Assembly: GCF_027596085.1 (NCBI RefSeq)
Contig: NC_072450.1
Coordinates: 6,858,736-6,922,735 of the forward strand
DNA: 64,000 nt
From: Anoplopoma fimbria
Taxonomy: Eukaryota > Chordata > Actinopteri > Perciformes > Anoplopomatidae
Direction of reading: 5' to 3'
A program made the position numbers and the translations under genes. This document shows, piece by piece, positions 24,201 to 40,500 of this stretch (its first letter is position 1; each line of letters begins with the position of its first letter). The notes beneath the pieces are model-generated. The model saw only the letters and a list, made by a program, of their open reading frames with translations. It was not told the origin of the DNA and made no database searches.

Positions 24201-24934
24201 CACAGGCCGGTTCCAACCGGTGGCTGATTGATCGGTGCATCTCTACCTTCAACCTGTAAACACAGTTGTATAATGTCTTCTGTGGCTCTGGAGGAGAGAA
24301 AAAAAGTAATGCGATTTGAGTCATAGTAATACTTCTTGGGACTTAAATATCAGTCTCTGCTGCATTTTTATTCAGTATTCTTTCAAAAAAAAATCTGTCC
24401 CTTCCAAGTACCCAAACTTTATGTTAGACAACAAATTGTCAAGTTGAATGAAATAGTTAAAGGAGAGAGGAAGTCTCAATATTTACTCCACAGAAACACT
24501 TGCTAAAGTAACTGTTTGGTCGATATATTTTGGTCATTTGTACACTATAAGACGTCTGGAGTTTTTCACATTTAGCCTGTGAACTACCATAACACCGTTG
24601 TGTTTTTAAAGGATCAGTTCACACAAACATCAGTAAAGAAATAGGGCTAGTCAGCGTGTTTGTCTGTTGACTCTCCAGAGTAACAAGAACATTTGCTATT
24701 TGCTTTTGAGACGGTTAAACTCGTCCTTTACGATTAAAGACTAACTGAACATTGTCTGTCGTCCAGCCTCTGATGACCACCCCTAAAGGGACCGGGCTCC
24801 CCCAGCAAAGCTTCTTCCACACGCCGGTCCCCGTCTCCCCGCTGGCTGCCATGGTAACCAACGGTGGACACCTGGCCGCCAAAACTGTTTACATCCCTCA
24901 GAGGAAGCTGGACGTCGCCACTGAGGACTCGTGA
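18242..24934 (+). CDS. e2f8: E2F transcription factor 8 (atypical E2F repressor), 13 coding exons
   Basis: Coding exons: 18242-18295, 18397-18657, 18759-18912, 19664-19978, 20087-20248, 20704-20841, 20944-21159, 21242-21323, 21638-22154, 22329-22595, 22681-22819, 23445-23779, 24767-24934. They total 2808 nt (935 aa plus stop), and every junction keeps phase. E2F8 is a nuclear DNA-binding repressor of S-phase E2F targets that works without a DP partner. Seen here: a conserved N-terminal block ([19 protein letters not shown]); a first E2F DNA-binding domain at about residues 119-187 with RRRIYD at 160-165; and a second at about 267-350 with RRLYD near 319-323. The rest is a long, probably disordered tail ending [29 protein letters not shown] and FVELPGVEF match E2F8 better than E2F7. 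Human E2F8, as I recall it, is 867 aa. The first donor is GTCAGT, chosen because it is the only one that keeps frame. The start exon is the least certain part. Larger introns hold LINE and hAT-like debris. Confidence 0.95.
19372..19545 (-). mobile_element. LINE 3' tail fragment in e2f8 intron
   Basis: AGAATCAGAAGCTGTTTATT followed by GCCAAGTATGTTACATATAC resembles the reverse complement of a widespread fish LINE 3' end. No coding part remains. Confidence 0.5.
23813..24247. mobile_element. hAT-like non-autonomous element with inserted LINE tail (e2f8 intron)
   Basis: Imperfect inverted ends: CTAGAGATTTACAGATTG on the left, and GATCGGTGCATCTCTACC on the right, the latter read in reverse as the common fish GAGATGCACCGATC end. 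Inside, 23910-24050 has (TTTAG)n then GGAAGAGGCAGAAAGCCCAC, a retroposon 3' end on the minus strand. Confidence 0.45.
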
Positions 24935-25780
24935 GGGGAAACCCTCTGATGACTGTGTACATAATGTGTGTTGTGGGTGGGTGGGTGACTGTCTCCTTTT
25001 TTTTTATTATAATTTCTTTCTGTTGGTTTGAACATTTTTCAGTATTCGTTACCTCTGAACATTTCACCGCCTTCATTCTGGTCACAGCCGGCTCTAACAG
25101 TAGCTGCCATGCAGACTTCGGCTGTGGCCCAGAGGACAGATTTTAAACTAAGTTCTCCAGGTGCTCATGGACACTGTTGTCATGGTGATAGTGATGCTGG
25201 TAGAAACAGTTTTCCCAGGAATACATTTGCATATCTTAATGGAGAAAATTTCATTTCCTAGTTGATTCTATTTTTGTTTTTGTTTTAATTATTTCTGCTA
25301 ATGTGGGTGATGTGAACACCAATTTTCCTTTATTCAAATTACCAAGAGTAGTAGAAAATCAGTGCTATAAAGAGCCAGACACCTAAGTAACATGAGCTTT
25401 GTTGACTGAAAGACAGGGTTGATTGGGAACATTGTTGATTGATTATTTTGTCTCTAAGTTAAACCTAATGAGAAGACTTTTGCACAAATGTACATTAACT
25501 TAACTGTTACACCTGTTAACAAATGGATTTGTTAAGAATATGTGAATGTGTGTGCTTCTAAGACTAATCAGAAGAGTTTAATTTATAAGGAAATCACCTG
25601 TGTTTTCTGTTGTCCTGGTAAATGTAAAATGCTAATTGAATTTTAATACATTTTTTCTATGAACATGGTGTGATGTCTTTTCATTTTTACATCTCCACAA
25701 CTATTTGATTGGATTTAGAACAGACAAAGGGGCTGATGCCAACAAAAAAATCCTAATAAATTATTCTGTTTATTACTTTT
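24935..25780 (+). other. e2f8: e2f8 3' UTR
   Basis: Non-coding sequence after the TGA at 24932-24934. Two candidate poly(A) signals: AATACA at 25645-25650, followed by a GT-rich stretch (ATGGTGTGATGTC), and AATAAA at 25755-25760. The first would give a 3' UTR of about 730 nt. Confidence 0.5.
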
Positions 25781-25829
25781 AATACCAATCGTTCATTGTA
25801 TAAAAATAAGAAGATAGCTAAACATGCTC

Positions 25830-25922
25830 ATCCCAAATTCCAGTTGCTCAAGGTGACGTCTTTAAATTGCTTTTTTTGACGAACCAACAGTTGATAAACT
25901 AATTAAGTAATAGTTTCAGCCC
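25830..25922 (-). mobile_element. fragment of hAT-type non-autonomous element
   Basis: CAAGGTGACGTCTTTAAATT ... GACGAACCAACAG ... GTAATAGTTTCAGCCC matches, in reverse, the family seen at 28048. Located just beyond the e2f8 3' end. Confidence 0.5.
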
Positions 25923-26700
25923 ATAGCCATGATCCTAATACAATAAGCAACTGTTTACTAACTAGTTCACCGTATATATTTAAAAGATGATAAAAATCAA
26001 TGTTGTGTTCACAATTTGTCTCTGAAGTGGCCCAAAAAAAAAGGTTTGCGTTACTCACTGAAACACATTGTGTGTCTTTGAGCTTTAACAAATGTGTTGG
26101 CTGCATTTCCTTCCTCATTAACACTTGCAAAGCAATTTTCTAAAGCAGTTTAAAGGTTCCATATTGAGGACAGGCATTCAGACAGACTGTGAGAGAAAAA
26201 AACAGGCGTCAACCTTCAAATTCTGCCGAGAAAAGCCAATGCAGACTTCTCCTTAAATTTCCATTCTCTCTTCTGACCAGCAGGGGGCGACTCCTCCAGT
26301 CAGTGAGGAAATGATCATACTTCTCACTTTATTTATTACCTCAGTAAACATTGTAAACATTTATGGTTTATGGTCTCAATCTCTAGTTTCAAGTCTTCTT
26401 CGATACAGCATGATGTTCATTTAGCAAATAATGGTCCAGTTTTGAGTCACATAGACCACATAGCAGAGCACGCTTTAGGGCGGGCTCACTGTGATTGACA
26501 GGTTGCTGCCACTACCAGAAATCTATACACAGTCTCTCCTCCACATTCTAATCATGCTACCTATTGTTGATTGGTTGCGAGAAAAAAAAAACATGGCGAC
26601 GGCCAATTACTATGTCCACTTCTTATACTAAGTCTATGATCAGATCGATACGAACATTCAGGCCCCCTCGTGTGGCTTAAAGGTGTACTGCAGATGTAAA
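25922..26700. other. e2f8-csrp3 intergenic DNA
   Basis: No coding signal. It is mostly unique AT-rich sequence between the e2f8 3' end with its adjoining repeat fragment and the csrp3 upstream region. I see no tRNA, rRNA or intact transposon. Confidence 0.5.
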
Positions 26701-26729
26701 AAGCTATTCGGGGTCCCTAATAAAATCTC

Positions 26730-27100
26730 CTGTGACTCACCTGTGGGTCCCGACCCAGTGTTTGGGTAACAACACGGCCTCTTCTCTTGGGTCCATTTGC
26801 AGGCCAAACTTTAACATTTGCCTAATGAGCATCACAGGGTCACTGCAGCTCACAAATGTGTTCACATTCAGATGTGCAGTTGTCAGCTGCATGCTTTGAG
26901 CCTCCCATCGTTTATGTCCATAATCCTCTAACATACCATGTGGACGGCTCACAGTTTTGTTTAGAGTTTCCTGTGTCCGCCTGTGAGTCCAGAACAAATG
27001 TCTGATGGAGGGTCAGAGGGCTCGGCTCTGTCACAAGTTATTTTTAGGAGCATATTTTCATTGTGGTGATGGCGAGATGGACCGTATTTAAGCCGCCCGG
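26730..27100 (+). promoter_or_regulatory. csrp3: csrp3 muscle-type promoter: E-boxes, MEF2 site, TATA
   Basis: Visible elements in order: E-box CACCTG (26738-26743), E-box CAGCTG (26884-26889), a full-consensus MEF2 site TTATTTTTAG (27038-27047), and TATTTAAG (27085-27092). MEF2 plus E-boxes near a TATA box is the usual architecture of striated-muscle genes, which fits csrp3 (muscle LIM protein). Function is inferred from motifs only. Confidence 0.55.
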
Positions 27101-27114
27101 GGAGAGTTCACTGC

Positions 27115-27150
27115 CACGGCAGGACCAGAACACACAGGCTTTGATTCAAG
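27115..27150 (+). other. csrp3: csrp3 non-coding exon 1 (predicted)
   Basis: A TATA-like TATTTAAG lies at 27085-27092. About 25-30 bp downstream, a short untranslated exon ends at 27150 in TTCAAG followed by a strong GTAAGG donor. It would splice to the ATG exon at 28438, whose acceptor (TGTCAG) directly abuts the start codon. The start of this exon is inferred from TATA spacing. Confidence 0.6.
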
Positions 27151-28047
27151 GTAAGGACTCTTTTCTGTTGTAGGAAAGCTTCCTGTTTGTAGTTGAGAGG
27201 TTTATTATAACACAGGGGTAATGTGCTTGATTTATTATAACGTATTTTAGTTTTATAGGTTGAATTATATTAGTTTATCAGACTTTTTTTGTCCTTTTTT
27301 GACTTGAACCTCAATGTCAGGAGTCATTTCCATGTGAGATTTTCTCATTTGTCTCGAGGAAAAAACAGACATTTCCAGTAGTGTTGGTGGCTTTTGTCTG
27401 TCTGATGTCTCAGTTAAAGCCTCGGCTCCTAGAATACCACATACCAGACCTGTGAGGGGATGGGCAGCCTCTGATATGAGCAGGAACTGGAATGTCCACA
27501 TCTCCACTCTGACGTTAAGAGTCAAATCTGATGAGATGAGAACGATCAGAACTGATAAGGAAATATGAGAAACAGTGTGTAAGAGTTGAGAAGTGTTCAG
27601 GTATAGAGACAAGGTTTTAACCACCACACCACATGTTAAGAAAGGAATGTTTAAGTTTAATAAGGTTAATTTATTGACCCTTTTATTTTGTAAGAATATT
27701 CTTTCAATTTGAAGAAAATTATATTTAGATTGAAGTTTAATTCTTACTATTATGATACCTGCAGTTATATTATTCAGTCTAGTATCACATCTGATATGTC
27801 CATGAACCAGCGAATCAATGAGGTTAAACTGAACTGAAGCTCTCTTGTGCGCCTGTCAATCCTAAAAGTAAATATGGAGTTTAATCCCAGATCAAATGTA
27901 CATTGAAGGGTCTTGAATATTTTGTGTGCAGGAATTGTAATGGTGTGTTAAATGTATGTAACCTTTACAAGGAGGGAGTTTCTGGCTAATCCTCACTGCA
28001 ACTCATTACAGTGAGTATTAAGACTATTTTAAGATAGACATTTGACT

Positions 28048-28335
28048 AGAGCTGAAAAAATGTAGTCCATTAATTGATTGGCAATAATAAAAAAATAAAT
28101 AATAATCTTTAAATCATTTCTATGCAGCTCCTCAAATGTGAATGTTAGCTCATTTTCTGTTACTGTATTATATCATATTAATCTGAATTTTCTTGAATTT
28201 GGCCGGTTGGTCAGACAAAAACATTGACTTCTGGGGAATTATGACGGCATATTTCCCTATATCATATAATTAATGAAGTAACTAAGAAAATAATCTGCAG
28301 AGAAATCGTTAATTAAATGTAACGTTACAGCCCTT
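28048..28335 (+). mobile_element. degraded hAT-type non-autonomous element in csrp3 intron 1
   Basis: Starts AGAGCTGAAAAAATG and ends AACGTTACAGCCCT, giving eroded inverted ends. The interior (CTCAAATGTGAATG, GGTTGGTCAGACAAAA) fits a very common fish repeat. Confidence 0.55.
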
Positions 28336-28395
28336 TAATAGACTCTAAAATAATATTAGGAGTGTGTTTGTTGTCAGTAATGAATAAACTGATAA

Positions 28396-32799
<4,404 letters not shown>

Positions 32800-33010
32800 C
32801 GACAGGAAACTCTTCTGGTTTTAAACTCACAATCACACGGCAGCTTTTCACCTTTTACCTTTACACTTGATAATGTATGTAAAACATAAAAGACGCCATA
32901 TTGGTCATCAAATCCTGAGCAGATAAAATGAAAGCGGTGTTAAAACAAAGGATAAAAAATTATGGTTCATTGTGAGTTCGAAATAAAACTATTTTGTAAC
33001 CTTAAAATGT
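32800..33010 (+). other. csrp3: csrp3 3' UTR with poly(A) signal
   Basis: Short 3' UTR after the TAA at 32797-32799. A canonical AATAAA lies at 32982-32987, followed by a T/GT-rich stretch, placing the mRNA end near 33005. Confidence 0.65.
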
Positions 33011-34100
33011 ACTTTGAATGGAGTTTATTCGTGAAAAATAACATTGTTTTCATAAATAAAGGGGAAAGAGGAAACACTTACATGCAGAAAAGCTTTTAAA
33101 TCATTTTGTTTGTATGACTAATTATCGTTTTGATGTTAACAAGTTGCCCAACCCCTCTTATAAGTCTATGCATTAATTTATTACCTCCTGCAGTGAGAAG
33201 ACAATTAGCTGTGCCTCATCTTGTTCAAGTTAAATTATTAATAGAATCTTATTTGCATTCATAAATAATTATGTGCAACAATTAATTAGAGTTATCAAGG
33301 TAACAAGTGATTAAACGGAACAATTTCATTTCTCCCAAACAATTATGTGTGAGCAGCCGAGCAGAGCGGCGGGATGAGACGTGTTTTGGCAAACTAAAAT
33401 TAAAGCTGTTATCTCACAACATTAAATTAGAATAAATGTGAACACGGTCACTCGGAAAGATGACTTCATTCAGTAAACTATTATCGTGCCTTTTAAGGCC
33501 GCACCCTCTTAGACGATTGGGTTGATGTTTTGGTCTCAGTAGACTAAGATTTCTTAAGTCGATAAGTCATTTTTTTAAAGCTTTTGAATGACATATTTCC
33601 AAGAAACCTTTGAACACGAGATCTCTGGTGAACACAGGATATAAAGTGTTGCTTTTGCTTGATTCTTTCTAGAGAAATCCAGTTTTACAGATCTGTTAAT
33701 TAATGTAACTAATCAATATGTTGACAAAATTGTAATGACTGTTAGTCTTCTACAGATTTATTTTGTTTTTAAATGAAATCCTTCAGAACTTTGATCACAA
33801 TGGCTAACTTAACAGACTACAATAATTTTACTCTTTTACTTTACTGATTTGTCTCATCGTATATATAAAATTATTGGTTAACAGAGCTTTGAAAACTAAA
33901 ATGTGATGGTCAGGCTCCTGAATAGCGACACATTATGTGTCAAAAACAACATGTTTGCTTCAAGACTTCAAACCGAGGCTCAAAAAAATCACAATCTAGT
34001 GATTTATGAGCCTCACCACAATGATGATAGTGATTTACAGAGTTTCCGTTCCCCCCTCCTGTATGTAGAGTCCCATGAGTCCAGAAAGATCCAGTTAAAA
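33010..34100. other. csrp3-zdhhc13 convergent intergenic spacer
   Basis: Tail-to-tail spacer of about 1.1 kb. No gene seen. The stretch 33150-33480 is repeat-free, homeodomain-like and contains a perfect octamer motif ATTTGCAT (33251-33258). Two overlapping opposite-strand ORFs near 33.9-34.27 kb are non-conserved and partly lie in the zdhhc13 3' UTR. Confidence 0.5.
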
Positions 34101-34573
34101 GGACAGGCACAACATTGTTTATTGAAGTACTATAGTGGTCATTCATTATTAAACACATGCAATTCTTACAAAAGTCATAAAACCAACTGTTTACATGTAC
34201 AAAGTTCCTTTTTTCCCCCCAGAACAGATGATAAAAAATAGGCTTGATGTGTTCATAAAAAAACATCTGAAAACTTCAATTACAATTTAGGCCTTTAGAG
34301 GTTTTTAACCTCGCCCCCAAAGTAAAATATTTGTGATATCATTCCACTTACATTGGTCAGGTATAAGGCAGCAGCATTCTGTACAAAGAGCGACGGAATC
34401 AAACGATATATATCTACACAACGCTTTGTGTTTTTGCCAAACTTCTAGTATCGTGGTCTCTCTTCACAAGGAGCCAAACTGTTAAAAAAATAAATAAATA
34501 CACTTTGTGCTTTTGGTCCAGAACCACTGTGAGAGTGTGACCGTTGACCCTGAGCGAGGGGGTGGCGCTGAGG
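34100..34573 (-). other. zdhhc13: zdhhc13 3' UTR
   Basis: Sequence after the TGA (plus 34574-34576). AATAAA on the minus strand (TTTATT, plus 34118-34123) places the transcript end near 34100. Confidence 0.6.
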
Positions 34574-37500
34574 TCAGACCATGTCGGTGTGACCGAACAC
34601 GTGCTGGTCGCGGCCGGGCGGAAACTGCTGCGTCCAGTCGATGACGGCCGGTTTGAAGAGGCCACAACAGCGCAGATGGAAAAAGGACACGAGGTTCCTC
34701 ACAACGCCCAAACTGCAGAGAGACGAGACAGGAGAGGATCAGTCAGAGGCTACGCACAAAAGCTCTTCAAGTTCTTCACATAATATGCCGTAGAGATGGT
34801 AGATATGGTTGACCAGGTGCCATTTTTTTAAATGTTTTTTGAGTTGGAATTAATGTTTTGTGCAAAAGCATCGATGCTCGAGAGACTTTCTCTCCTATGC
34901 AGAGCTTCATCAGTTACATTCTCAGCAAACTTTTCCTAAGCTTTTACAAAGTTACAGACGAGGATTTATGGGGAAAAAACAATTAATGTAATCTTAGAGC
35001 TACAAAGGAAATATAAGTGGGGCATCAGTTAAGGGCACTTCAATTTTGGTGGATAATGGATCATTTAATGCAGAATGAAATTTGAAAAAACATCTGAAAA
35101 GTAGCAGATGTTTTATGTTACTGAAGTCCTGATTCAATCTGAAATAGCAGTCTTATTTTTTGTCATGTCATGTTGTCCTGTACTGAGAAAAAAGTAGTGA
35201 TATGGAAAATGGGGCCACACTTTTCAGCAAGCGTTTCCACATCTGGTTGCACATTCGACGCTTAGCAAACTTAAACTTACACATGTTCAATTTGATTTAA
35301 GTCCTGATTCTATTTCCATAGAGACTTAATATCCCGTTTGGCTCAGTGGTATCAATAATAAATCAGGACTTAAGTACAAGTAGACGTTAAATACTGCTTA
35401 AGACCTTTACCGAAAACCATAAAGCTTATAGTTACAATACAGCCATTAAATAAAGACATTAATCCTCTGACTTCAAATACTGATCTGAATTTGATCACCA
35501 ACTGAAATGAAGCACATGGCTTTATAGAGCTGCACTGAAATGTGTAAAAAACACAATAGAAATAGGGAATATTCAAAAGTAGCGCTCTCGATGACATCAC
35601 TAATATCGACTGACTTGTATGGATTCTGCCTGAGGGAGACGGGTTGTCGGAGTTTCCTCTGGTGCAGCGTCAGGTTGGTCCGCTCTGCTGTGGTCAGTCC
35701 CAGGAAGGCAATCTGCTCCGGCACAAAGGACAAACATCAGTCACCACATGGGCGGAGAGGACGCTCATTGTGTGTGTGTGTGTGTAAACACAGCAGGTCA
35801 GTCGATCGTAAACACACAATGGCGTTTAAGGCACTCTGGCCCAACGGGTTTGGCCTCTTTTGTCACTTCAAAGCCATTTCTAAGTTGGTGTATTTCCAGG
35901 TTTTGATGCTTAAAGGAGATGAAAAGACAGTTGTCCTTACGGGAATAAGAAACAATGTCTAATGCTGACTGCAAAAAAGTGGAAAACAAGAGCAGACACC
36001 CATATAAATATCCTTAAAGTACTCATATATATGGATGTTTCATAGTTAATTAAATAATATAAAAGGTATTATATCCTTTGACATTTGTGAAAATTATTAA
36101 AGGCATTTATTAGATTACATAAAATAAATATTTTGTTGTTGTATCTAATTCATATAATAAGGCAGATCGTTCTATCTCTTCTAGTTTTTCCTGCAAATTT
36201 CCCCGCTGCGGGACTAATAAAGGATTATCTTATCATAGGATGTTTGAGAGCTGTATAAAGCTCATAAGCAGACTACAGGCAGTCCGTCACCTGGTAGAGC
36301 TGCAGCATCAGGATCAAGCCGGACCAGCAGGTGTGATAGAAGGCCAGCAGGAAGACGCTGAGCAGCCAGGGAGAGCAGCTGACCAGGACAGAGACCACGC
36401 CCCACACGCCCTGCTCCTCGTAGTGCAGCACGCAGTGAGTCGACCAGTCTGACAGAAGAATATAGAAAATATATAATATATATATATATATATAAAACTG
36501 TGTCAGATAATGTTGCTACACTGAACGTCAAGTCACTCACATGTGAGGCAACCGTAGAACATCCAGGCTCCCATCAGCATGAGGGAGAGCAGGAAGAGGA
36601 TGAAGTAGTGATGGTTCCTCGCACCTGGAAGACATCAACGTGTTAGAGAGACTGTTTTCCACTTAGACAAGAGACCCAAACGTGTGCACACTTATGAGGG
36701 AGATGACTGTAACATATTTTACAAAAGGCAACCTATAATAACTTCATATTAGTAAGACAGAATGCACATTTAACATGTGTAATAATTGCAGTGACCGTTT
36801 GGTTAGTGAGTTATTGTAGTTATAAAATATGCATTAAGACATTTTCAGCTTTGTTATAGCATCAATTTGTTGTAATTTTCAATTCATACTCACTAATAAT
36901 CTCCAACATCAACACAGTTTATGCATGACATGTTATTGTGTCTTTTGTCCATATTTTCTAAACACGTGTATATATTTAAAAGAAAAGTACTCGCCTCAAA
37001 AGAATATAAAACTAGATTTCTTGTCACATTCTCCAAAGAGTTTAAAGTCTAAGTTAACTTAAATTAGCAGTATTTAAAAAAAAAAAAAACATGTGCACAG
37101 ATAATGATTAAATCTACAATTAGAGCAAATTATTATATTTATTACAGATTTTTAAGATTGAGAAACAGGGCATTTTCCCCTATTTTCTCAAAAGCTACTT
37201 AATTTAAATAAAGATAATCTGACACATTCAGTACGTCTCCCTGGCCTAGTTTCACCATTCTGTGTATTTTGATGAAACCTTTCTGTACTAAAAAAAAATA
37301 ATTTTGAGTATTGTTCATATATGTGGTATCAAACATATTTTTTTTTTTCTTCTACAATCTGTCGTACCGATGCAGCCGTTGGTCCAGACGGAGTGGTGAT
37401 CCTGCTTCGCTACACAGGCGTCACAGTAGAAGCAGTGGTTCGTTCTCATTGGTTTCTTTATCTGCAAACAAGACAATTTAACACAGAATAGGTCGTCACT

Positions 37501-40500
37501 GTTGGTGTTACTGGAACAGTGTTGTATAAAATGAAGGTTTTGTGTTCAGAAACTCACCATGCAGGAAGTGCAGAATATTCTGGGGTCCAGACAGCCGGCT
37601 TCAGCCAACATCAACACATTCTGACAACACAAACAAAACAAAACTCACTTTATCCGTCTCAAAACATTAACATGTTAGATTATATTTTTCAGTGTCCAAC
37701 TTTTAATGGCCCTCCCACCATTTTCTTCTCTTCTTCGGATGCCCTGACGAAGCCGGGGTCGGTCCTGTAGGAGCGGAGGTAATAGTAGAGCAGAGCGGTG
37801 GCGTTCAGAGTGAACAAGACCTGAACTGTGGCGCTGGGTCCATGTGGGGGGTCAAAGGTTAAGGAACGCTTCATTCATCAGTCTGGTCAACAGGATAATA
37901 TATCAAACATTACTCTTAACTTGAGGAAAAACAGTTTTTTAGTTTAATAGCTGTAAATCACAATCAGTGTTGGTAAGGTTTCTTTAGAAGAAATGAATAA
38001 AAATCCAATGTAGCTCCTTTAAATGTCTGTCTGACCCTAAATCCTCTCAGGGTAAGAGAAATGCCCACTCTACAATGAAACAAACGCTGATATGCAAGAA
38101 ATATCACACATTTTCTGTTTTGTAACCGTTTTAGGTTTGTTGGTCCTTCGAGGAAAAGGATATCTGGCAGGAACCAGAGGAACCAGGTGACGAGCATCCA
38201 GAACACTGAAGCCATGAGAGATGTAGCTGGCAGGAGAGTCTGGAAGGCTGGGTTTGGGAAGTTCCTGTTGAGAGACACAAACATTTCTTATTAGATGACA
38301 AAGAACATGTGCAACATCTCCTTTGAAATGTAACTCTAGAGGAACAGCTCCGTGCACAAGTTTCCTCACCTTGAGGCCAGATTGAACACAACGATCACAC
38401 AGGCCAGCAGGATCCCTTTGAGCAACCAGGACTCTGAGTCCAGATCCACTATGGCGCCCACGCTTCCAAACATGGCAGTGCAGAGCAAGAACTGCAGAAA
38501 GACCTGGAAAACACAAACAGGTTAGGTTTATGTGTGTAACTTGAGAGGACATGGTGTGTGGTCTTTAGTTTTGTGAATACCCTGTATCTGTTGACGATCC
38601 GCAGGCAGCGCGAGTTGGAGCGAATCCTCTCCTGTTTGACGTGGGTGAGCATGTGGATGAGCAGCGGGCTGTGCACCTGGTGGGCCAAGTCGATGGGCGT
38701 GTGACCCTGAAGAAGAAGCATCCAAAAAAAAAACAGCATGAAGACGAGCATCGTTACTGACTCAATTCAAAATGTAAGTGTTTATAATTGTGCTGCTTTT
38801 AAATGGGCTGTGCACACTGGAAGTAGCTTTACTGCTGCACACAAGATGTCTCTCTGTTTTACAACAGAGCCCATTTTCAAGTTCAAGTTTCCACATCACT
38901 CTCATTTAGGTTACATTCTGACCAAAGATTGGCTCCAAACTAGTTGTGGTATGTGTTAAACGCGAGATTTAGGAGACTTCAGCAGATGGATGTGAAAACA
39001 GCCCTTTGGTGTCAAACTCTGCACAAACATCATTCTGCACATTGCAGCTCAAACATCCAAGTGTAGTAACAATACCTAATTTATTAATCATAATAACACA
39101 TTTGTCTGGAGAGGGGCTTCAAGTTTATCTATTTGGGTCTTTCACATCAATTGAGAAAACTGTAAAATAATGTTTTTTAAGGTAATAATGCCAGTACTAA
39201 AAATAAAAGCAGAAGACTAAGAATCCTCATATGTCTTCCAACATTTTGCACTTGCAATAAAATGCCAAAATGAAATCAGTGTGGATGCCAGATGGTCACA
39301 TATCCACAGTGTGACAGCAGACTGAAGCCTTCACTAGAATACTTACGTTGATGTTCTCTGCGTCCACACTGGCCCCGGCCTCCAGCAGGATGTGGGCTGC
39401 GTCTACGTTTCCTGCCAGCACGGCGCAGTGCAGCGGAGTGTTCCTGTTCACTTTGTCCACCGCACTCACAGAAGCGTTATTTTTGATTAGGAAATTTGTG
39501 GGTTCAGGCCTAGGACAGAGGAACAACATGTGCTGCTTAGTTTTCTATAACCTCTTTAGGAGGTCAAACTAACAGACTCAGAACTATTTTATTTATATAT
39601 TTTTGCAGTTTGTTTTTAATAAATACACAAAAAACATTAAAGAAAGATGTGTTCCAGGCAGCTTTTTTCAAACATTATGCACTTTTTTCCCACAATATTA
39701 ATGAATGCAAGGAAGAGCAAAAGACTGTGTTCTCTGATAATACACCCCATATATTAATACACCATGGTTTCATGTCAACATGTGGGCAGACAACATCTGC
39801 AGGATACTTTCAGATCACAGATAGGACTCCTTTTCACTCTGCCACTAGTCAATGATAATTAATTATTCAGATATTGAAACCAGCAGGATTTTAATTATAT
39901 CTATTAAGGATAAGGAATGCTTACCCAATGATCTTCTGGGCCGCTAACATCAGCGGTGTCTGTCCGTTACAGTCGGGTCCATCGACTTCCTGGAGGAAAA
40001 TGAGAGGATTTAAAAAAAAAAGAAAAGAAAAATGAACTTGCACAAAGAGATAAAAGACCTCCACAAAGACTGCTTAAACAAATAAAGGTGTTACTGAGTG
40101 TGCGTGGATACAGACCTGTCCCTTAGCCATTAGATAAGCTGCTATGGCCATGTGCTGGAAGAGGATGGCGAGATGGAGAGCGCGGTAACCTTCACCGTCT
40201 GCGACGGCGGGGTCTGCTCCGTATCTCATCAGCTGGATCACCATGGGGAGGTGGCCCTGCCTCATCATCGACAAAACAAACAGACAGATTTTATGGAGCA
40301 AGCACTAAACTAACAGAGATAAGAAACAAGTCAACGTGTCACCCTGAAGGAAGCACTTCGGCAGCTGTGATGCAGTTACGTGTTCCTTTTGAGGACACAA
40401 TACCGAAGAACATATTCTCCCCCAGTTCTGTCAAAATGTGATCTGTGGTGTTTGATAAATAAGTGGAAAAAAGTGACATGTAATCCAAAGCAAAGCAGCC

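Noticed and set aside
33903..34266. Overlapping 108-112 aa frames on both strands
   Set aside because: No family resemblance; the region is the intergenic spacer and the zdhhc13 3' UTR.
37810..38163. Conventional GT-AG reading of zdhhc13 intron 10 (donor GTTACA on the minus strand, acceptor CCCAG)
   Set aside because: It keeps frame but inserts nine residues absent from both human paralogues, and ignores a full U12 donor and branch site.
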